64,000 nt of DNA from Alteromonas abrolhosensis (GTDB taxonomy: Bacteria > Pseudomonadota > Gammaproteobacteria > Enterobacterales > Alteromonadaceae): contig NZ_MEJH01000002.1 in NCBI RefSeq assembly GCF_001953635.1, positions 434,001 through 498,000 on the forward strand, written 5' to 3'. The translations under genes were made by a program, and so were the position numbers. The notes under the pieces were generated by a model. It ran no database searches. It was not told the DNA's origin and was given only the letters and a program-made list of their open reading frames with translations. Shown piece by piece: positions 21,184 to 30,693 of the stretch (positions within the stretch are counted from its first letter, which is position 1; every line of letters starts with the position of its first letter).

Positions 21184-22062
21184 CTATTGAATTTTAGAGA
21201 TAATTCCATCTAATTGTTCAAGGTCGCTAAAGCTAATCGTCAGCTTGCCTTTGCCTTTCGCATTGTGGTCAATGCTCACAGGAGTGCCTAAATTTTCTGA
21301 AAGTCGTGTCATAAGGTTTTGCACATCGGGATCAACTTTCTTCTCAGGCTTAGGTTTAGCTGGCTCCAAAAGCTTTTTAACAAGCTTTTCTGTATCGCGC
21401 ACGGTAAGACCCTTGCCCGATACTACTTGCGCAGTTTCTGACTGAGTTTCACCTTCTAGCGCTAACAGCGCTCTAGCGTGACCCATTTCAATATCGCCAT
21501 GCTCGACTAACAGTTTTACGTCGTCGTTCAAATTATTCAGACGAAGTAAATTTGTCACCGTGGTGCGTGATTTGCCCACAGCTTCGGCCACTTCTTGATG
21601 GGTAAGCGCGAACTCATTCATTAAACGGTCAAGGGCTTGTGCCTCTTCCATAGCATTTAAATCTTCACGCTGGATATTTTCGATAAGGGCAATGGCCACT
21701 GCCGCTTCGTCAGGCACGTTCTTAACCAAACAAGGCACTTCGTCTAGCTGTGCTAGTTGTGAAGCTCGCCAGCGACGTTCACCAGCAATGATTTCATAGC
21801 GGTGCTCGTCGACTTTTCTCACTACGATAGGCTGAATGATACCTTGCGCACGAATAGACGATGCCAATTCTTCTAATGCCTCAGGTGACATGTCTTTTCG
21901 AGGCTGATACTTGCCCGGCACTAAGTATTCAATAGGGAGCTTGCTTAACTCACCGTTAGTTGAATTTACCTCGGCGGCATCTTGTTCTTTTTGAGCAGAT
22001 GATTGGCTGGTTGCGAGTAGCGCATCTAAACCGCGGCCAAGGCCTCTTTTACGTGCTGACAT
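21184..22062 (-). CDS. parB: Chromosome-partitioning protein ParB
   Basis: CTP-dependent sliding clamp that loads at parS sites, 292 residues. N-terminal RKRGLGRGLDALL is the ParA-activating region. The nucleotide-binding motifs GERRWRAS and ENIQREDL follow, then the helix-turn-helix THQEVAEAVGKSRTTVTNLLRL and a C-terminal dimerisation domain (KLTISFSDLEQLDGIISKI). It is the second gene after parA. Two near-consensus parS sites lie in recF of this window. Confidence 0.97.
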   Translation of the reverse strand: MSARKRGLGRGLDALLATSQSSAQKEQDAAEVNSTNGELSKLPIEYLVPGKYQPRKDMSPEALEELASSIRAQGIIQPIVVRKVDEHRYEIIAGERRWRASQLAQLDEVPCLVKNVPDEAAVAIALIENIQREDLNAMEEAQALDRLMNEFALTHQEVAEAVGKSRTTVTNLLRLNNLNDDVKLLVEHGDIEMGHARALLALEGETQSETAQVVSGKGLTVRDTEKLVKKLLEPAKPKPEKKVDPDVQNLMTRLSENLGTPVSIDHNAKGKGKLTISFSDLEQLDGIISKIQ

Positions 22063-22107
22063 AGTGTCCTCTATGGCATGTGCTGATAGTGTTCAGCTTA
22101 TTGTCGT

Positions 22108-22902
22108 TTAACTTGCTTTTGCCTGTGCAGGCGTTGTTTTATCCCTACGACGCAGTATTTCACCCGCCAGTGCCAGGTAGGCTTTAGCCCCTGTAGATGA
22201 CTTATCATAGTACATCGCTGGCGTACCGAAGCTTGGTGCTTCAGCTAGGCGAACATTGCGCGGAATAACCGTGCGATAAACCTGCTCACCAAAATGGCGC
22301 TTCAACTGTTCTGAAACGTCGTTAGCAAGGCGGTTGCGCGGGTCGTACATAGTACGCAATACGCCTTCAATCTTCAATTCTGGATTCACTACAGATGCCA
22401 ACTTTTGAATGGTATCCATCAGGGCAGTAAGGCCTTCTAGCGCATAATATTCGCACTGCATAGGCACCATTACCGAATCGGCAGCCGCCAAGGCGTTTAC
22501 AGTTAACTGGTTGAGTGAAGGCGGGCAGTCGATAAAGACAAAATCGTAGTAATCCATAACGGGCTTCAGCGCGTTGCGAAGCCTTACTTCACGGGCAAAC
22601 ATTTCCATCAGCTTAATTTCTGCTGCGGTTACGTCACCGTTCGCTGCGATGAGGTCATACTTGCCGCTTGTCGCTTTAACGATAACATCGTTAATTGGCT
22701 TTTCTTCAATCAACAATTCAAATGCCGTAGATTCAACGTCGTATTTATCAACGCCGCTTCCCATGGTCGCATTACCTTGTGGATCGAGATCAATGAGCAA
22801 CACCTTACGTTTGGTTGCTGCCATTGACGCTGCCACGTTAACTGCAGTGGTTGTCTTTCCAACACCACCTTTTTGATTCGCGATCGCGATTACCTTAGCC
22901 AC
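22108..22902 (-). CDS. parA: Chromosome-partitioning ATPase ParA (Soj)
   Basis: Deviant Walker ATPase that moves ParB-parS complexes over the nucleoid, 264 residues. The deviant P-loop KGGVGKT is at 11-17, with the signature lysine at Lys11. DLDPQGNATMG is switch I and FIDCPPSLNQLTVNAL the Walker B region. There is no N-terminal helix-turn-helix, so it is the chromosomal type. 45 bp upstream of parB. Confidence 0.97.
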   Translation of the reverse strand: MAKVIAIANQKGGVGKTTTAVNVAASMAATKRKVLLIDLDPQGNATMGSGVDKYDVESTAFELLIEEKPINDVIVKATSGKYDLIAANGDVTAAEIKLMEMFAREVRLRNALKPVMDYYDFVFIDCPPSLNQLTVNALAAADSVMVPMQCEYYALEGLTALMDTIQKLASVVNPELKIEGVLRTMYDPRNRLANDVSEQLKRHFGEQVYRTVIPRNVRLAEAPSFGTPAMYYDKSSTGAKAYLALAGEILRRRDKTTPAQAKAS

Positions 22903-22937
22903 GTTTGATCCTGTTCTCGTCTATTTCTATTTTCCGG

Positions 22938-23573
22938 CTATTTCTTTTTTAGCCAAACCAGATGTCGTTCGCCTACCAAATTTGGCACAGTGAGGTTTTC
23001 CGTTTTGCTCACATGGAAGTGATCACTCACTTCGTCTATCTCATCTTGTGGAAACTGACCTTTAAGCGCCAAAAATTGACCTTCTGAATCTACCAGATGC
23101 TGACACCAGTGCAACATATCTTTTAGCGAAGCGAAAGCTCGGCTTAGCACAATATCGTAAGGCGTATCGCCATTGTGCTCTTCAACGCGGCTTTGCACAG
23201 GAGTAACGTTTGTTAATCCAAGTGTGTGCACACATTGGGTCATAAACCGTACACGCTTGCCCAATGAGTCAAGCAATGTGAATGATTTATCTGGAAACGC
23301 GATAGCTAACGGCATACCAGGAAGGCCAGGGCCCGTACCAACATCAATGATATTGTCACCATCAAGAAAGGGCACAATAGCCAGCGAGTCTAGAATGTGT
23401 TTGACCATCATTTGCTTAGGATCGCGCACAGAAGTCAGGTTGTACGCCTTATTCCATTTGTCCATAAGCAGCACATAGTCAACCAACTGCTGCTGTTGCT
23501 TATCACTTAAATCTAGTGAAAGGGCATCGAGTCCAGACACCAAAATGGTGTGCAATTCTTGCTGTATCGTCAT
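22938..23573 (-). CDS. rsmG: 16S rRNA (guanine527-N7)-methyltransferase RsmG
   Basis: SAM-dependent methyltransferase (GidB) acting on G527 of 16S rRNA, 211 residues. The SAM-binding motif VGTGPGLPG is at 78-86, preceded by [21 protein letters not shown], the family's substrate-side motif. 35 bp upstream of parA, so probably co-transcribed with parA and parB. Loss of RsmG is known in other bacteria to give low-level streptomycin resistance. Confidence 0.97.
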   Translation of the reverse strand: MTIQQELHTILVSGLDALSLDLSDKQQQQLVDYVLLMDKWNKAYNLTSVRDPKQMMVKHILDSLAIVPFLDGDNIIDVGTGPGLPGMPLAIAFPDKSFTLLDSLGKRVRFMTQCVHTLGLTNVTPVQSRVEEHNGDTPYDIVLSRAFASLKDMLHWCQHLVDSEGQFLALKGQFPQDEIDEVSDHFHVSKTENLTVPNLVGERHLVWLKKK

Positions 23574-23890
23574 CGAAAAATCTGTCTGTTCGCTTTAATG
23601 TTTTTTGCTCTACACAGTCCATACCATAAACACGCGCGGCGAATCGTGATTTGCCGCTCATTTGCAGCCGTTTGTTACTGCAGCTCTTTAACTCGATACA
23701 AGTGCGCTTGAAAAATGCACCTGAATTCATCAAAGCCGCACAACGAACGTAAATTGGTGTATTGGGACGGTGTGAAAAGCGCCGAGTTTTTCTAGTTTTC
23801 GCATAGTTTAAGCGATTATGATTATCATAATACGCGAATAAATAGGAAAAACTAAGCGCTGCGAGTAATGCGTTGAGTTAAGCGCGTGTT
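23574..23890. other. Gap between rsmG and mnmG containing a large imperfect palindrome
   Basis: These two genes are often adjacent, yet here 317 bp separate them. The section 23778-23860 folds on itself: AGCGC / GCGCT ends, AGTTTTT / AAAAACT arms, TTCGC / GCGAA inner arms and a central perfect palindrome ATTATGAT-T-ATCATAAT at 23815-23831. No T-run follows, so it is not a simple terminator. The remainder (23580-23770) presumably holds the rsmG-parA-parB promoter; I see no gene in it. Confidence 0.55.
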
Positions 23891-25792
23891 TTACGCACTA
23901 ATTTTCTCTTGCTTGCGCAACATGCCGTGTTTTTTAAGGTAGACCAGCAGTAAAGAGATGGCCGCCGGGGTAATGCCCGAAATACGCGATGCTTTACCGA
24001 TTGTTTCCGGTCTGGCTTCGGTTAATTTAGCAACAACCTCGTTCGATAGTCCAGAAATCTTGCTGAAGTCCATATCAACTGGCAACAGGGTATTTTCGTG
24101 TCGCTGCGTTTTCGCGATTTCATCCATTTGACGAGCAATGTAGCCGGCGTACTTAATTTGAATTTCCACTTGCTCTGCAGCAATAGGATCTTCAAGACCT
24201 GGGCCAACACTTTCAATTTCCATTAACTGACCGTAAGTCATTTCAGGTCGACGGATCAGCTCTTCAAGAGAATGTTCACGACTCACCGGATTTTTCAGCA
24301 TGGTATTGAGTTCTGGCGTTGCCGCGTGATCAGGGTGGATCCACTGACCGCGTAAACGCTGTAGCTCACTTTCTACCGCTTCCATCTTGTCGTTAAATTT
24401 CGCCCAGCGCGCATCATCAACAAGACCAACCTCTCGGCCCATCGCAGTTAAACGGCTATCGGCATTGTCTTCACGAAGCAGTAGTCTGTATTCTGCACGG
24501 CTAGTGAACATGCGGTACGGCTCTTTCGTACCCATGGTAGCCAAGTCGTCGATAAGTACACCCATGTATGCCTGATCGCGGCGTAAAATCATCGGGTCTT
24601 TTTCTTGAACTTGTAGCGCTGCGTTTGCGCCTGCTACTAACCCTTGCGCACCCGCTTCTTCATAGCCAGTGGTACCGTTTATTTGGCCAGCAAAGAACAA
24701 ACCTCGAATAAACTTCGTTTCCAGTGTTTGTTTCAGATCGCGTGGGTCAAAGAAATCATATTCAATCGCATAGCCCGGGCGAACAATGTGCGCATTTTCA
24801 AAACCTTTGATCGAGCGGACAAGGTTCATCTGTACGTCAAATGGCAAACTGGTTGAAATACCATTTGGATAAACTTCAATGCTGTTTAAACCTTCTGGCT
24901 CAACAAAAATTTGATGCGATGTCTTGTCTGCAAAACGGGTGATCTTATCTTCGATACTTGGGCAATAGCGCGGTCCGATACCTTCGATAACCCCAGTAAA
25001 CATGGGTGAGCGATCTAATCCCCCGCGAATGATATCGTGGGTTTTTTCGTTAGTGTGGGTGATATAGCACGGAATCTGGGTAGGGTGCATGGTTCTATCA
25101 CCCATGAATGAAAATACCGGCGTAGGATTGTCACCAGGTTGAGGCTGCATTACAGAAAAATCTAACGAGCGAGCATCAAGTCTTGCTGGTGTCCCAGTTT
25201 TTAAACGGTCAACACGAAACGGAAGGGCACGTAGTCTATCTGCAAGTGCGATAGACGGTGGATCGCCGGCACGACCGCCGCGATAGTTTTCAAGGCCAAT
25301 GTGTATGGTTCCGCCAAGGAAAGTACCCACTGTCAGTACCACTGACTTGGCTTTAAACTTCAAGCCCATTTGCGTAACAACACCGCATACCTGATCGTTT
25401 TCAACAATCAGATCGTCAACGCTCTGTTGGAACAAGGTTAGGTTTTCTTGATTTTCAACAATGTCGCGAATAGCGTTTTTGTAAAGCGTACGGTCCGCTT
25501 GCGCACGCGTTGCACGAACAGCTGGGCCTTTAGAAGAATTCAATGTTCTAAACTGAATACCCCCTTTGTCGATAGCCAGTGCCATTGCACCACCTAACGC
25601 ATCGATCTCTTTTACAAGATGGCCTTTACCGATCCCACCAATTGCAGGGTTACACGACATCTGGCCTATCGTCTCAATATTGTGAGTGAGCAACAGCGTA
25701 TTTGCACCCATGCGAGCAGCTGCAAGTGCCGCTTCTGTACCTGCATGTCCACCACCTACAACGATGACATCAAATGCTTCAGCATAAAACAT
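23891..25792 (-). CDS. mnmG: tRNA uridine-5-carboxymethylaminomethyl modification enzyme MnmG
   Basis: FAD-dependent partner of MnmE that installs cmnm5 on wobble uridines (GidA), 633 residues. The FAD-binding [10 protein letters not shown] begins at residue 13, with [22 protein letters not shown] following. [18 protein letters not shown] and the C-terminal [20 protein letters not shown] complete the family pattern. It directly flanks the replication origin, as in E. coli, and is transcribed away from it. MnmE lies on the other side at 28.8-30.1 kb. Confidence 0.98.
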   Translation of the reverse strand: MFYAEAFDVIVVGGGHAGTEAALAAARMGANTLLLTHNIETIGQMSCNPAIGGIGKGHLVKEIDALGGAMALAIDKGGIQFRTLNSSKGPAVRATRAQADRTLYKNAIRDIVENQENLTLFQQSVDDLIVENDQVCGVVTQMGLKFKAKSVVLTVGTFLGGTIHIGLENYRGGRAGDPPSIALADRLRALPFRVDRLKTGTPARLDARSLDFSVMQPQPGDNPTPVFSFMGDRTMHPTQIPCYITHTNEKTHDIIRGGLDRSPMFTGVIEGIGPRYCPSIEDKITRFADKTSHQIFVEPEGLNSIEVYPNGISTSLPFDVQMNLVRSIKGFENAHIVRPGYAIEYDFFDPRDLKQTLETKFIRGLFFAGQINGTTGYEEAGAQGLVAGANAALQVQEKDPMILRRDQAYMGVLIDDLATMGTKEPYRMFTSRAEYRLLLREDNADSRLTAMGREVGLVDDARWAKFNDKMEAVESELQRLRGQWIHPDHAATPELNTMLKNPVSREHSLEELIRRPEMTYGQLMEIESVGPGLEDPIAAEQVEIQIKYAGYIARQMDEIAKTQRHENTLLPVDMDFSKISGLSNEVVAKLTEARPETIGKASRISGITPAAISLLLVYLKKHGMLRKQEKISA

Positions 25793-25929
25793 GGTTAAAC
25801 CTCACTTTTAACTTACGATAAGCCGATTAAAAACTAATTTTTCTCACGCAGAGACTGCTGAAAAAAGGGCGCGTATTTTATCTGACTTATTGGATAAAGA
25901 AAATGATTAAATTTTCCTCAAAACCTGTT

Positions 25930-26370
25930 TTTGAAAAGGTGTGATCGAATTATAAGATCTTAAGATCTCTTTTAGATCTGTTTATTTTTACTTTTATTAG
26001 GATCATCAAGATCTGTGGGTAACCGATCAAAGCACATAAAGATCATCAAGTTACGCGATCAATAACATTGGGAAACCCCGATCCATAACCCTACCTCAAA
26101 CTTGTGTATAAATGGCCTTTTTATCCACACCCCGAATCGTTTGAAAAGTTATTCTTTTTTCGATCAAAGCTTATGCACAGTGGTTTGTAGGATCCTATCC
26201 ACAGGGGTGATCAAGATGTGATCCAGCTGGGGATAAAATGTTTGCTATTTATGTATCGCGATCAAAAGATCGTGTAGTTACGTGCGTTATAGCGTGATCT
26301 CATTGTGGAGGAGATCTTTTCTAAAAGCTGTGATTAGATCGCCCGATCGCATTTATCAACATCTTCAAAA
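25930..26370. other. oriC: Chromosomal replication origin oriC
   Basis: Gene-free gap between mnmG and the DnaC-like gene. It has 20 GATC sites between 25943 and 26348. DnaA boxes: TGTGGGTAA 26014-26022, TGTGTATAA 26103-26111, TTATCCACA 26121-26129 (perfect), TTATGCACA 26171-26179, CTATCCACA 26195-26203, TTATCAACA 26353-26361. The left edge is AT-rich with GATCT-headed 13-mer-like repeats starting at 25964 and 25975; the second, GATCTGTTTATTT, fits the E. coli 13-mer consensus. The order of unwinding repeats, then an R1-like box, then other boxes matches E. coli oriC. The remaining 26371-26690 has two more GATC sites and no gene. Confidence 0.95.
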
Positions 26371-26690
26371 AAAGTGCAGGCTTTTATGAACGACAAGATT
26401 ATTTTTTCAAAACAGCCCATTTTTCAGGAGAAAAACATAGGAGCTGACCAAAATACAGTCACTTTTATAAGGAAGAAGTGGGTCTGAAAGAATGGTTATT
26501 TGTTTAACTGAAGGAGATCGTTGAGTGTATCTATGAATTGAAACCGTATCGTTTTGGTAAAAAGCGGGATCAACAGGCTAAGTAATTCGCTATTACTTAA
26601 CACAACAGGAACATGCAATAAGATTTAATTAAGGAAAAGACCTAGCAGAGTAAGGGCAAGGTTTTGAGAGAGATAGGAAACCAGGTGCTA

Positions 26691-27518
26691 TTAGCGCACC
26701 TGGTTGGGTTGATAGCGTGGCTGTGAAACAGAGCCTTGCATGTCTTCTTGTTCAATGGTTAAGCCTTCACGGCGGCTTGGGCCTTGGAACCTAACCTTAT
26801 AGGTATCGTACTCTTTAATCGACTCAAAACAGTAAGGACCAAGGGCATTTTCAAGTTCGGCTAAATTGTGATTGGTGATCAAAATACAGTTTTTCTTGTT
26901 TACTAAGCGCTGTCTTAGCAGGTTACCAAACCAGCTCTGCGCATTTTTCTTTAACACGCTTTCGTTTACACACACCTCATCAAGAATAAGCAGATCAACG
27001 TCTAGCAGTTCCTGATTGATCTCCCTGAAGCGCTGCCCCGCGTTGTCCGAAGCCCCAAAATCAAACGAGAAATTGCGCATTTCAAGCAGTGTAGACAGTT
27101 GACGATAAAGCACTGAAATTTCGTACTGCTCTATAAGTTGATGGGCTATGGCGCCGGCGATATGTGATTTACCACGTCCGTAATCGCCGTAAAACAGCAT
27201 CATATGCGAGCCGCTTTGACGCCATGCAGGGTCGTCATGGGCAGCAATGAAAGACTGAGCTATAGATACGGCTTCAATCACATCGTCACTGTCTTCAACT
27301 AAGTTGGCGAAGGTCCATTTAGGATTTAGATCAGAACGGCCATGAATAGCCTCTACACGCGCTTTTTTACTACGCTGCTGTAGTTGTGATACTTCTTCGT
27401 TCGCTTTCGCCTCGTACTGCTTACGCAGCGTTTTATAGTCGATGTATTCACGATTGGGATCGACGTCTTTGTTGAGCGCTCTCGCTAAATTAGCAATTTT
27501 GTCGGTTATACGATCCAT
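26691..27518 (-). CDS. DnaC-like AAA+ helicase loader
   Basis: ATP-binding replication protein of 275 residues resembling DnaC/IstB loaders. The P-loop GDYGRGKS is at 111-118, with Walker B LLILDEV near 176-182. ITNHNLAELENALG is the sensor-type segment of the DnaC family. The N-terminal region is predicted to contact DnaB. It is immediately beside oriC and 6 bp downstream of a DnaT-like gene, the same pairing as dnaT-dnaC in E. coli. It probably loads the replicative helicase at the origin or during restart; family assignment is firm, the exact role inferred. Confidence 0.88.
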   Translation of the reverse strand: MDRITDKIANLARALNKDVDPNREYIDYKTLRKQYEAKANEEVSQLQQRSKKARVEAIHGRSDLNPKWTFANLVEDSDDVIEAVSIAQSFIAAHDDPAWRQSGSHMMLFYGDYGRGKSHIAGAIAHQLIEQYEISVLYRQLSTLLEMRNFSFDFGASDNAGQRFREINQELLDVDLLILDEVCVNESVLKKNAQSWFGNLLRQRLVNKKNCILITNHNLAELENALGPYCFESIKEYDTYKVRFQGPSRREGLTIEQEDMQGSVSQPRYQPNQVR

Positions 27519-27524
27519 AACGAA

Positions 27525-28193
27525 TTAACTCTTCTTAGTTGCGGCATACTTTTCCACCAGCTTTCTAGCATTATCATCTGCTTCTATGCCGGCTGCAACT
27601 TTCACTTGTTGCGTTCCCACCACTTTTGTTGGGGCGTAGCCTGAAGCGAGACGCTTGCGCTTGATATTGTTGGCAAACTTTTGTGTCCATTGAAATTCGC
27701 TAAACACTGAACTTGGTCTTCCCAACCAATAGGCAATGAATTCACCCACCTCGTTGTCATCAAATGTTTTATCGATAATACCAAGTAGCGAGGCCATTTC
27801 TTCAAACAACGCTTTATTGGGCGTCCAATTAGCGGTCATGGCGCTATGACGGGCATGTAGTTGGTCGAAGTCCGATTGTGGCTCGCTTAGAAGCGGAAGA
27901 AGTAGGGTTTTCCCGTTGATTGTATGCTCAAGATCAAGTTCAAGGGGCAGGGCAACCAAACCCACTTGTTCAAGCTGCTTCACCAAGCTATTGATTTGAC
28001 GACCGCGTTGGTAAGGCTCGTCTTTGCTGTCGCCGTTTAGCAAATTCAATAATTGCTTATAATCAATAGGTGCTGACGATGTCGTTGCCGAATTTGCACC
28101 TGTTCGAAGCCCAAGTAAATACAGTACCCGGCAATCGTTAGAAAGGGGAGATTGCAACGCCGCTAGTTCAGCTTGGGTAAGGTTGCTGTTCAT
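27525..28193 (-). CDS. DnaT-like primosomal protein
   Basis: Protein of 222 residues. The C-terminal part from Trp123 to Lys180 (NWTPNKALFEEMASLLGI, then FIAYWLGRP and QWTQKFANNIKRKR) is the DnaT single-stranded-DNA-binding domain pattern. The N-terminal part is a divergent winged-helix-like region (KQLLNLLNGDSKDEPYQRGRQI) that resembles a replication-initiation fold. It is translated just ahead of the DnaC-like gene. In E. coli DnaT links PriB and DnaC in replication restart; the presence of both genes at the origin suggests a combined initiation/restart module. Confidence 0.78.
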   Translation of the reverse strand: MNSNLTQAELAALQSPLSNDCRVLYLLGLRTGANSATTSSAPIDYKQLLNLLNGDSKDEPYQRGRQINSLVKQLEQVGLVALPLELDLEHTINGKTLLLPLLSEPQSDFDQLHARHSAMTANWTPNKALFEEMASLLGIIDKTFDDNEVGEFIAYWLGRPSSVFSEFQWTQKFANNIKRKRLASGYAPTKVVGTQQVKVAAGIEADDNARKLVEKYAATKKS

Positions 28194-28220
28194 CGCATTG
28201 GTTCCACGTAAAAACGCTTG

Positions 28221-28658
28221 TTAAGCATTGGCCAGCTTTTCGTCAAACCATTCTACGGCGGCATCTTCAGGGATAGGGTGTTCTAGTACATCAATGTATA
28301 GCGCGTCGGTAATTAACGTGCCACCTGCATTTTTAATGTGTTTTTCCATTTCTTTTGCGCCGAAACAAAAGGTGTCGTAACTGGTGTCACCTAGCCCAAT
28401 AACGTAGGCGTTTACTGCGCTTAAATCCGCGCCCTCTAACTGCTTTGCGAACGGCTGGATGTTGTCAGGTAATTCGCCAGCACCGTGTGTTGATGTACAC
28501 ACGATCCATGTTGATTCTGTTTTAATCTCATCTAAATTTGGTTCAGCGTGAATAGTGTGGGTGTGCCCGCTCGCATCAAGTTTTTCCGCAATGGCATCAG
28601 CCACATATTCTGCGGCACCTAACATGGTGCCGACGATGATTTCAAAATGCTTGCTCAT
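28221..28658 (-). CDS. mioC: Flavodoxin-like protein MioC
   Basis: FMN-binding flavodoxin domain of 145 residues. VGTMLGAAEYVADAIAEKL is the phosphate-binding loop and helix, TSTHGAGELPDN the second FMN loop, and GLGDTSYDTFCFGAKEM the third. In E. coli mioC lies directly beside oriC and its transcription affects initiation. Here two genes, dnaT-like and dnaC-like, separate it from the origin, and all three read toward it. A role in biotin synthase electron transfer is known for the E. coli protein. Confidence 0.92.
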   Translation of the reverse strand: MSKHFEIIVGTMLGAAEYVADAIAEKLDASGHTHTIHAEPNLDEIKTESTWIVCTSTHGAGELPDNIQPFAKQLEGADLSAVNAYVIGLGDTSYDTFCFGAKEMEKHIKNAGGTLITDALYIDVLEHPIPEDAAVEWFDEKLANA

Positions 28659-28755
28659 TACTGGGTCGCTTCTCTATTTACAATTGTCGTCTTAACGTAA
28701 GTACGGCTTATCCGTTACGTTATTCACCATCTTACTTATAACTTTATTGGTTGCG

Positions 28756-30144
28756 CTACTTACCAATACAGAACGATGAAAAAATTTTACCAAGTAGGTC
28801 GTCTGACGTGAATTCACCGGTTATCTCACATAGTGCCTGGTGAGCCAAGCGCAATTCTTCAGCAAGCAACTCACCCGCCATAGCGTCATGCAGTTGTTGT
28901 TCGCCTGTGCTTACATAACTGTAGGCTTGGTCGAGTGCGTCTATGTGTCGTCTGCGCGCGATAAATTGACCTTCAGTTGTAGTATCGAAGCCCATGGTTT
29001 TTGCCAGATGTGCTTTTAGCGTGTCGACGCCGCTACCTTCTTTGGCTGATAGATTAATGACTGAGATTTCACCTTGCTCGGTGGCAACTGTGCTTTGTCC
29101 AATATCTAAGGTACTAAGGTCGGCCTTGTTACGAACTACGGTAACGGGGATACCTTGTGGCAATCGGGCCATAAATTCTGGCCATATTTCATAAGGGTCG
29201 ATCACTGCGGTTGCGGTAGAGTCCACAACAAATAACACATGATCAGCTTCATTAATGGCTTGCCACGCGCGCTCAATACCAATTTGTTCCACTTTATCTG
29301 GGCTTTCTCGAAGTCCAGCAGTGTCGATAATGTGCACCGGCATACCATCAATGTGTATATGCTCTTTAAGCACGTCTCGCGTGGTACCAGCGATATCAGT
29401 AACAATGGCGCTATCTCGTCCTGCCAGGGCGTTTAATAAGCTCGATTTACCGGCGTTAGGTCTCCCCGCAATCACCACCTGCATACCTTCGCGCAACAAG
29501 GTACCTTGTTTAGCCTGTTCGCGTACTTTGGTTAAGCTTTGCATGATTGCGCTTAAGTCACCTGATACTTTCCCATCAGATAAGAAATCAATTTCTTCTT
29601 CAGGAAAATCGATGGCCGCTTCTACGTACATACGAAGGTGCACGATTTGGTCAGATAGCGTTTGAATTTGTGTAGAAAACTCACCCTGTAGCGAGCGCAG
29701 CGCACTTTTGGCTGCCTGTTTAGAGCTTGCATCAATCAAGTCGGCAATCGCCTCTGCTTGCGCAAGGTCTAACTTATCATTTAAAAAGGCCTGTTCACTG
29801 AATTCACCTGGATTGGCAAGCCGGGCATGGCCTGTTGCAAGCACGGCATCAATCAGCATGTCCATGACAACTTGACCGCCGTGGCCCTGCAGTTCAAGTA
29901 CATCTTCACCGGTAAATGAGTTAGGCCCTTTAAAAAACAGTGCTATGCCCTGGTCTATTACGCTGTTGTTGGCATCAACAAACGGCGTATAGGTCGCAAG
30001 ACGTGGTGTTAGTGCGCTTGGTACTAACGCCTCTGCGATAGCTTTGGCCTTAGGACCTGAAACACGCACAATACCTACGCCGCCACGACCGGGCGCTGTC
30101 GCTTGTGCGGTAATAGTGTCGGTAGAAAGGGTGAGTGATTCCAT
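28756..30144 (-). CDS. mnmE: tRNA modification GTPase MnmE
   Basis: Dimeric GTPase (TrmE/ThdF) that works with MnmG on wobble uridine, 462 residues. The N-terminal tetrahydrofolate-binding domain begins [22 protein letters not shown]. The G1 motif GRPNAGKS is at 227-234, G2 DIAGTTRD at 250-257 and G3 DTAGLRES follows. It ends in the invariant C-terminal FCIGK whose cysteine is catalytic. Only 2 bp separate it from yajQ upstream, so the two are translationally close. Confidence 0.98.
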   Translation of the reverse strand: MESLTLSTDTITAQATAPGRGGVGIVRVSGPKAKAIAEALVPSALTPRLATYTPFVDANNSVIDQGIALFFKGPNSFTGEDVLELQGHGGQVVMDMLIDAVLATGHARLANPGEFSEQAFLNDKLDLAQAEAIADLIDASSKQAAKSALRSLQGEFSTQIQTLSDQIVHLRMYVEAAIDFPEEEIDFLSDGKVSGDLSAIMQSLTKVREQAKQGTLLREGMQVVIAGRPNAGKSSLLNALAGRDSAIVTDIAGTTRDVLKEHIHIDGMPVHIIDTAGLRESPDKVEQIGIERAWQAINEADHVLFVVDSTATAVIDPYEIWPEFMARLPQGIPVTVVRNKADLSTLDIGQSTVATEQGEISVINLSAKEGSGVDTLKAHLAKTMGFDTTTEGQFIARRRHIDALDQAYSYVSTGEQQLHDAMAGELLAEELRLAHQALCEITGEFTSDDLLGKIFSSFCIGK

Positions 30145-30146
30145 AA

Positions 30147-30629
30147 TTAGTCGCGGAAGTTCTTAAATTGGAAAGGTTGGCCTAAGTTCGACTCTTTAAC
30201 CAGCGAAATCACTTGCTGCAAATCATCACGCTTTTTACCTGTTACGCGAAGTTCTTCGCCTTGAATTGCCGTTTGCACTTTGATTTTGGCGTCTTTCACC
30301 AGCTTCACAATCTTCTTCGCCATCGGCTGTTCAATACCTTCTTTAAAGGTAATGGTCTGACGGTAAGTTCTACCGTGTGCATCGTAGGGTTTAACATCCA
30401 TAGATGAGGTGTCTACGTTACGTTTAGACATCGCCGTTCTAAACATGCTTTCCATTTGCTGAAGTTGGAATTCAGCTTCGGCCTTCATGACCACGGTTTT
30501 ATCTTTGTACTCAAAGCTCGCGTCAATCCCGCGAAAGTCGAAACGCGTTGATAGCTCACGGCTTGCGTTTTCAGTGGCGTTACGTACTTCTTCCATGTTG
30601 ATTTCAGAAACAATATCAAATGATGGCAC
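30147..30629 (-). CDS. yajQ: YajQ-family nucleotide-binding protein
   Basis: 160-residue protein beginning [18 protein letters not shown] and containing [18 protein letters not shown], the unmistakable signature of YajQ/UPF0234. Members bind nucleotides, and in Xanthomonas one binds cyclic di-GMP. In enteric bacteria yajQ is elsewhere on the chromosome; here it sits between yidC and mnmE, separated from yidC by a strong terminator and abutting mnmE. Confidence 0.95.
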   Translation of the reverse strand: MPSFDIVSEINMEEVRNATENASRELSTRFDFRGIDASFEYKDKTVVMKAEAEFQLQQMESMFRTAMSKRNVDTSSMDVKPYDAHGRTYRQTITFKEGIEQPMAKKIVKLVKDAKIKVQTAIQGEELRVTGKKRDDLQQVISLVKESNLGQPFQFKNFRD

Positions 30630-30648
30630 AGGTTATTCCTCTTAAGAC

Positions 30649-30675
30649 AAAACAGCCCGCATAGGCGGGCTGTAT
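30649..30675 (-). terminator. Terminator after yidC
   Basis: Perfect 9-bp stem ACAGCCCGC / GCGGGCTGT with a 4-nt loop, followed on the minus strand by TTTTG. It lies 20 bp past the yidC stop and before yajQ, ending the rpmH-rnpA-yidD-yidC transcript. Confidence 0.88.
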
Positions 30676-30693
30676 AATTCATTGATCAGCGTG

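Noticed and set aside
28199-28214. Possible third parS, GTTCCACGTAAAAAC, near the dnaT-like start
   Set aside because: Left half-site is good but the right half has at least three mismatches to the palindrome; likely chance.
29255-29665. Open frame opposite mnmE (136 codons)
   Set aside because: Shadow of the mnmE codon usage; low-complexity Ser/Pro composition and no start signal.
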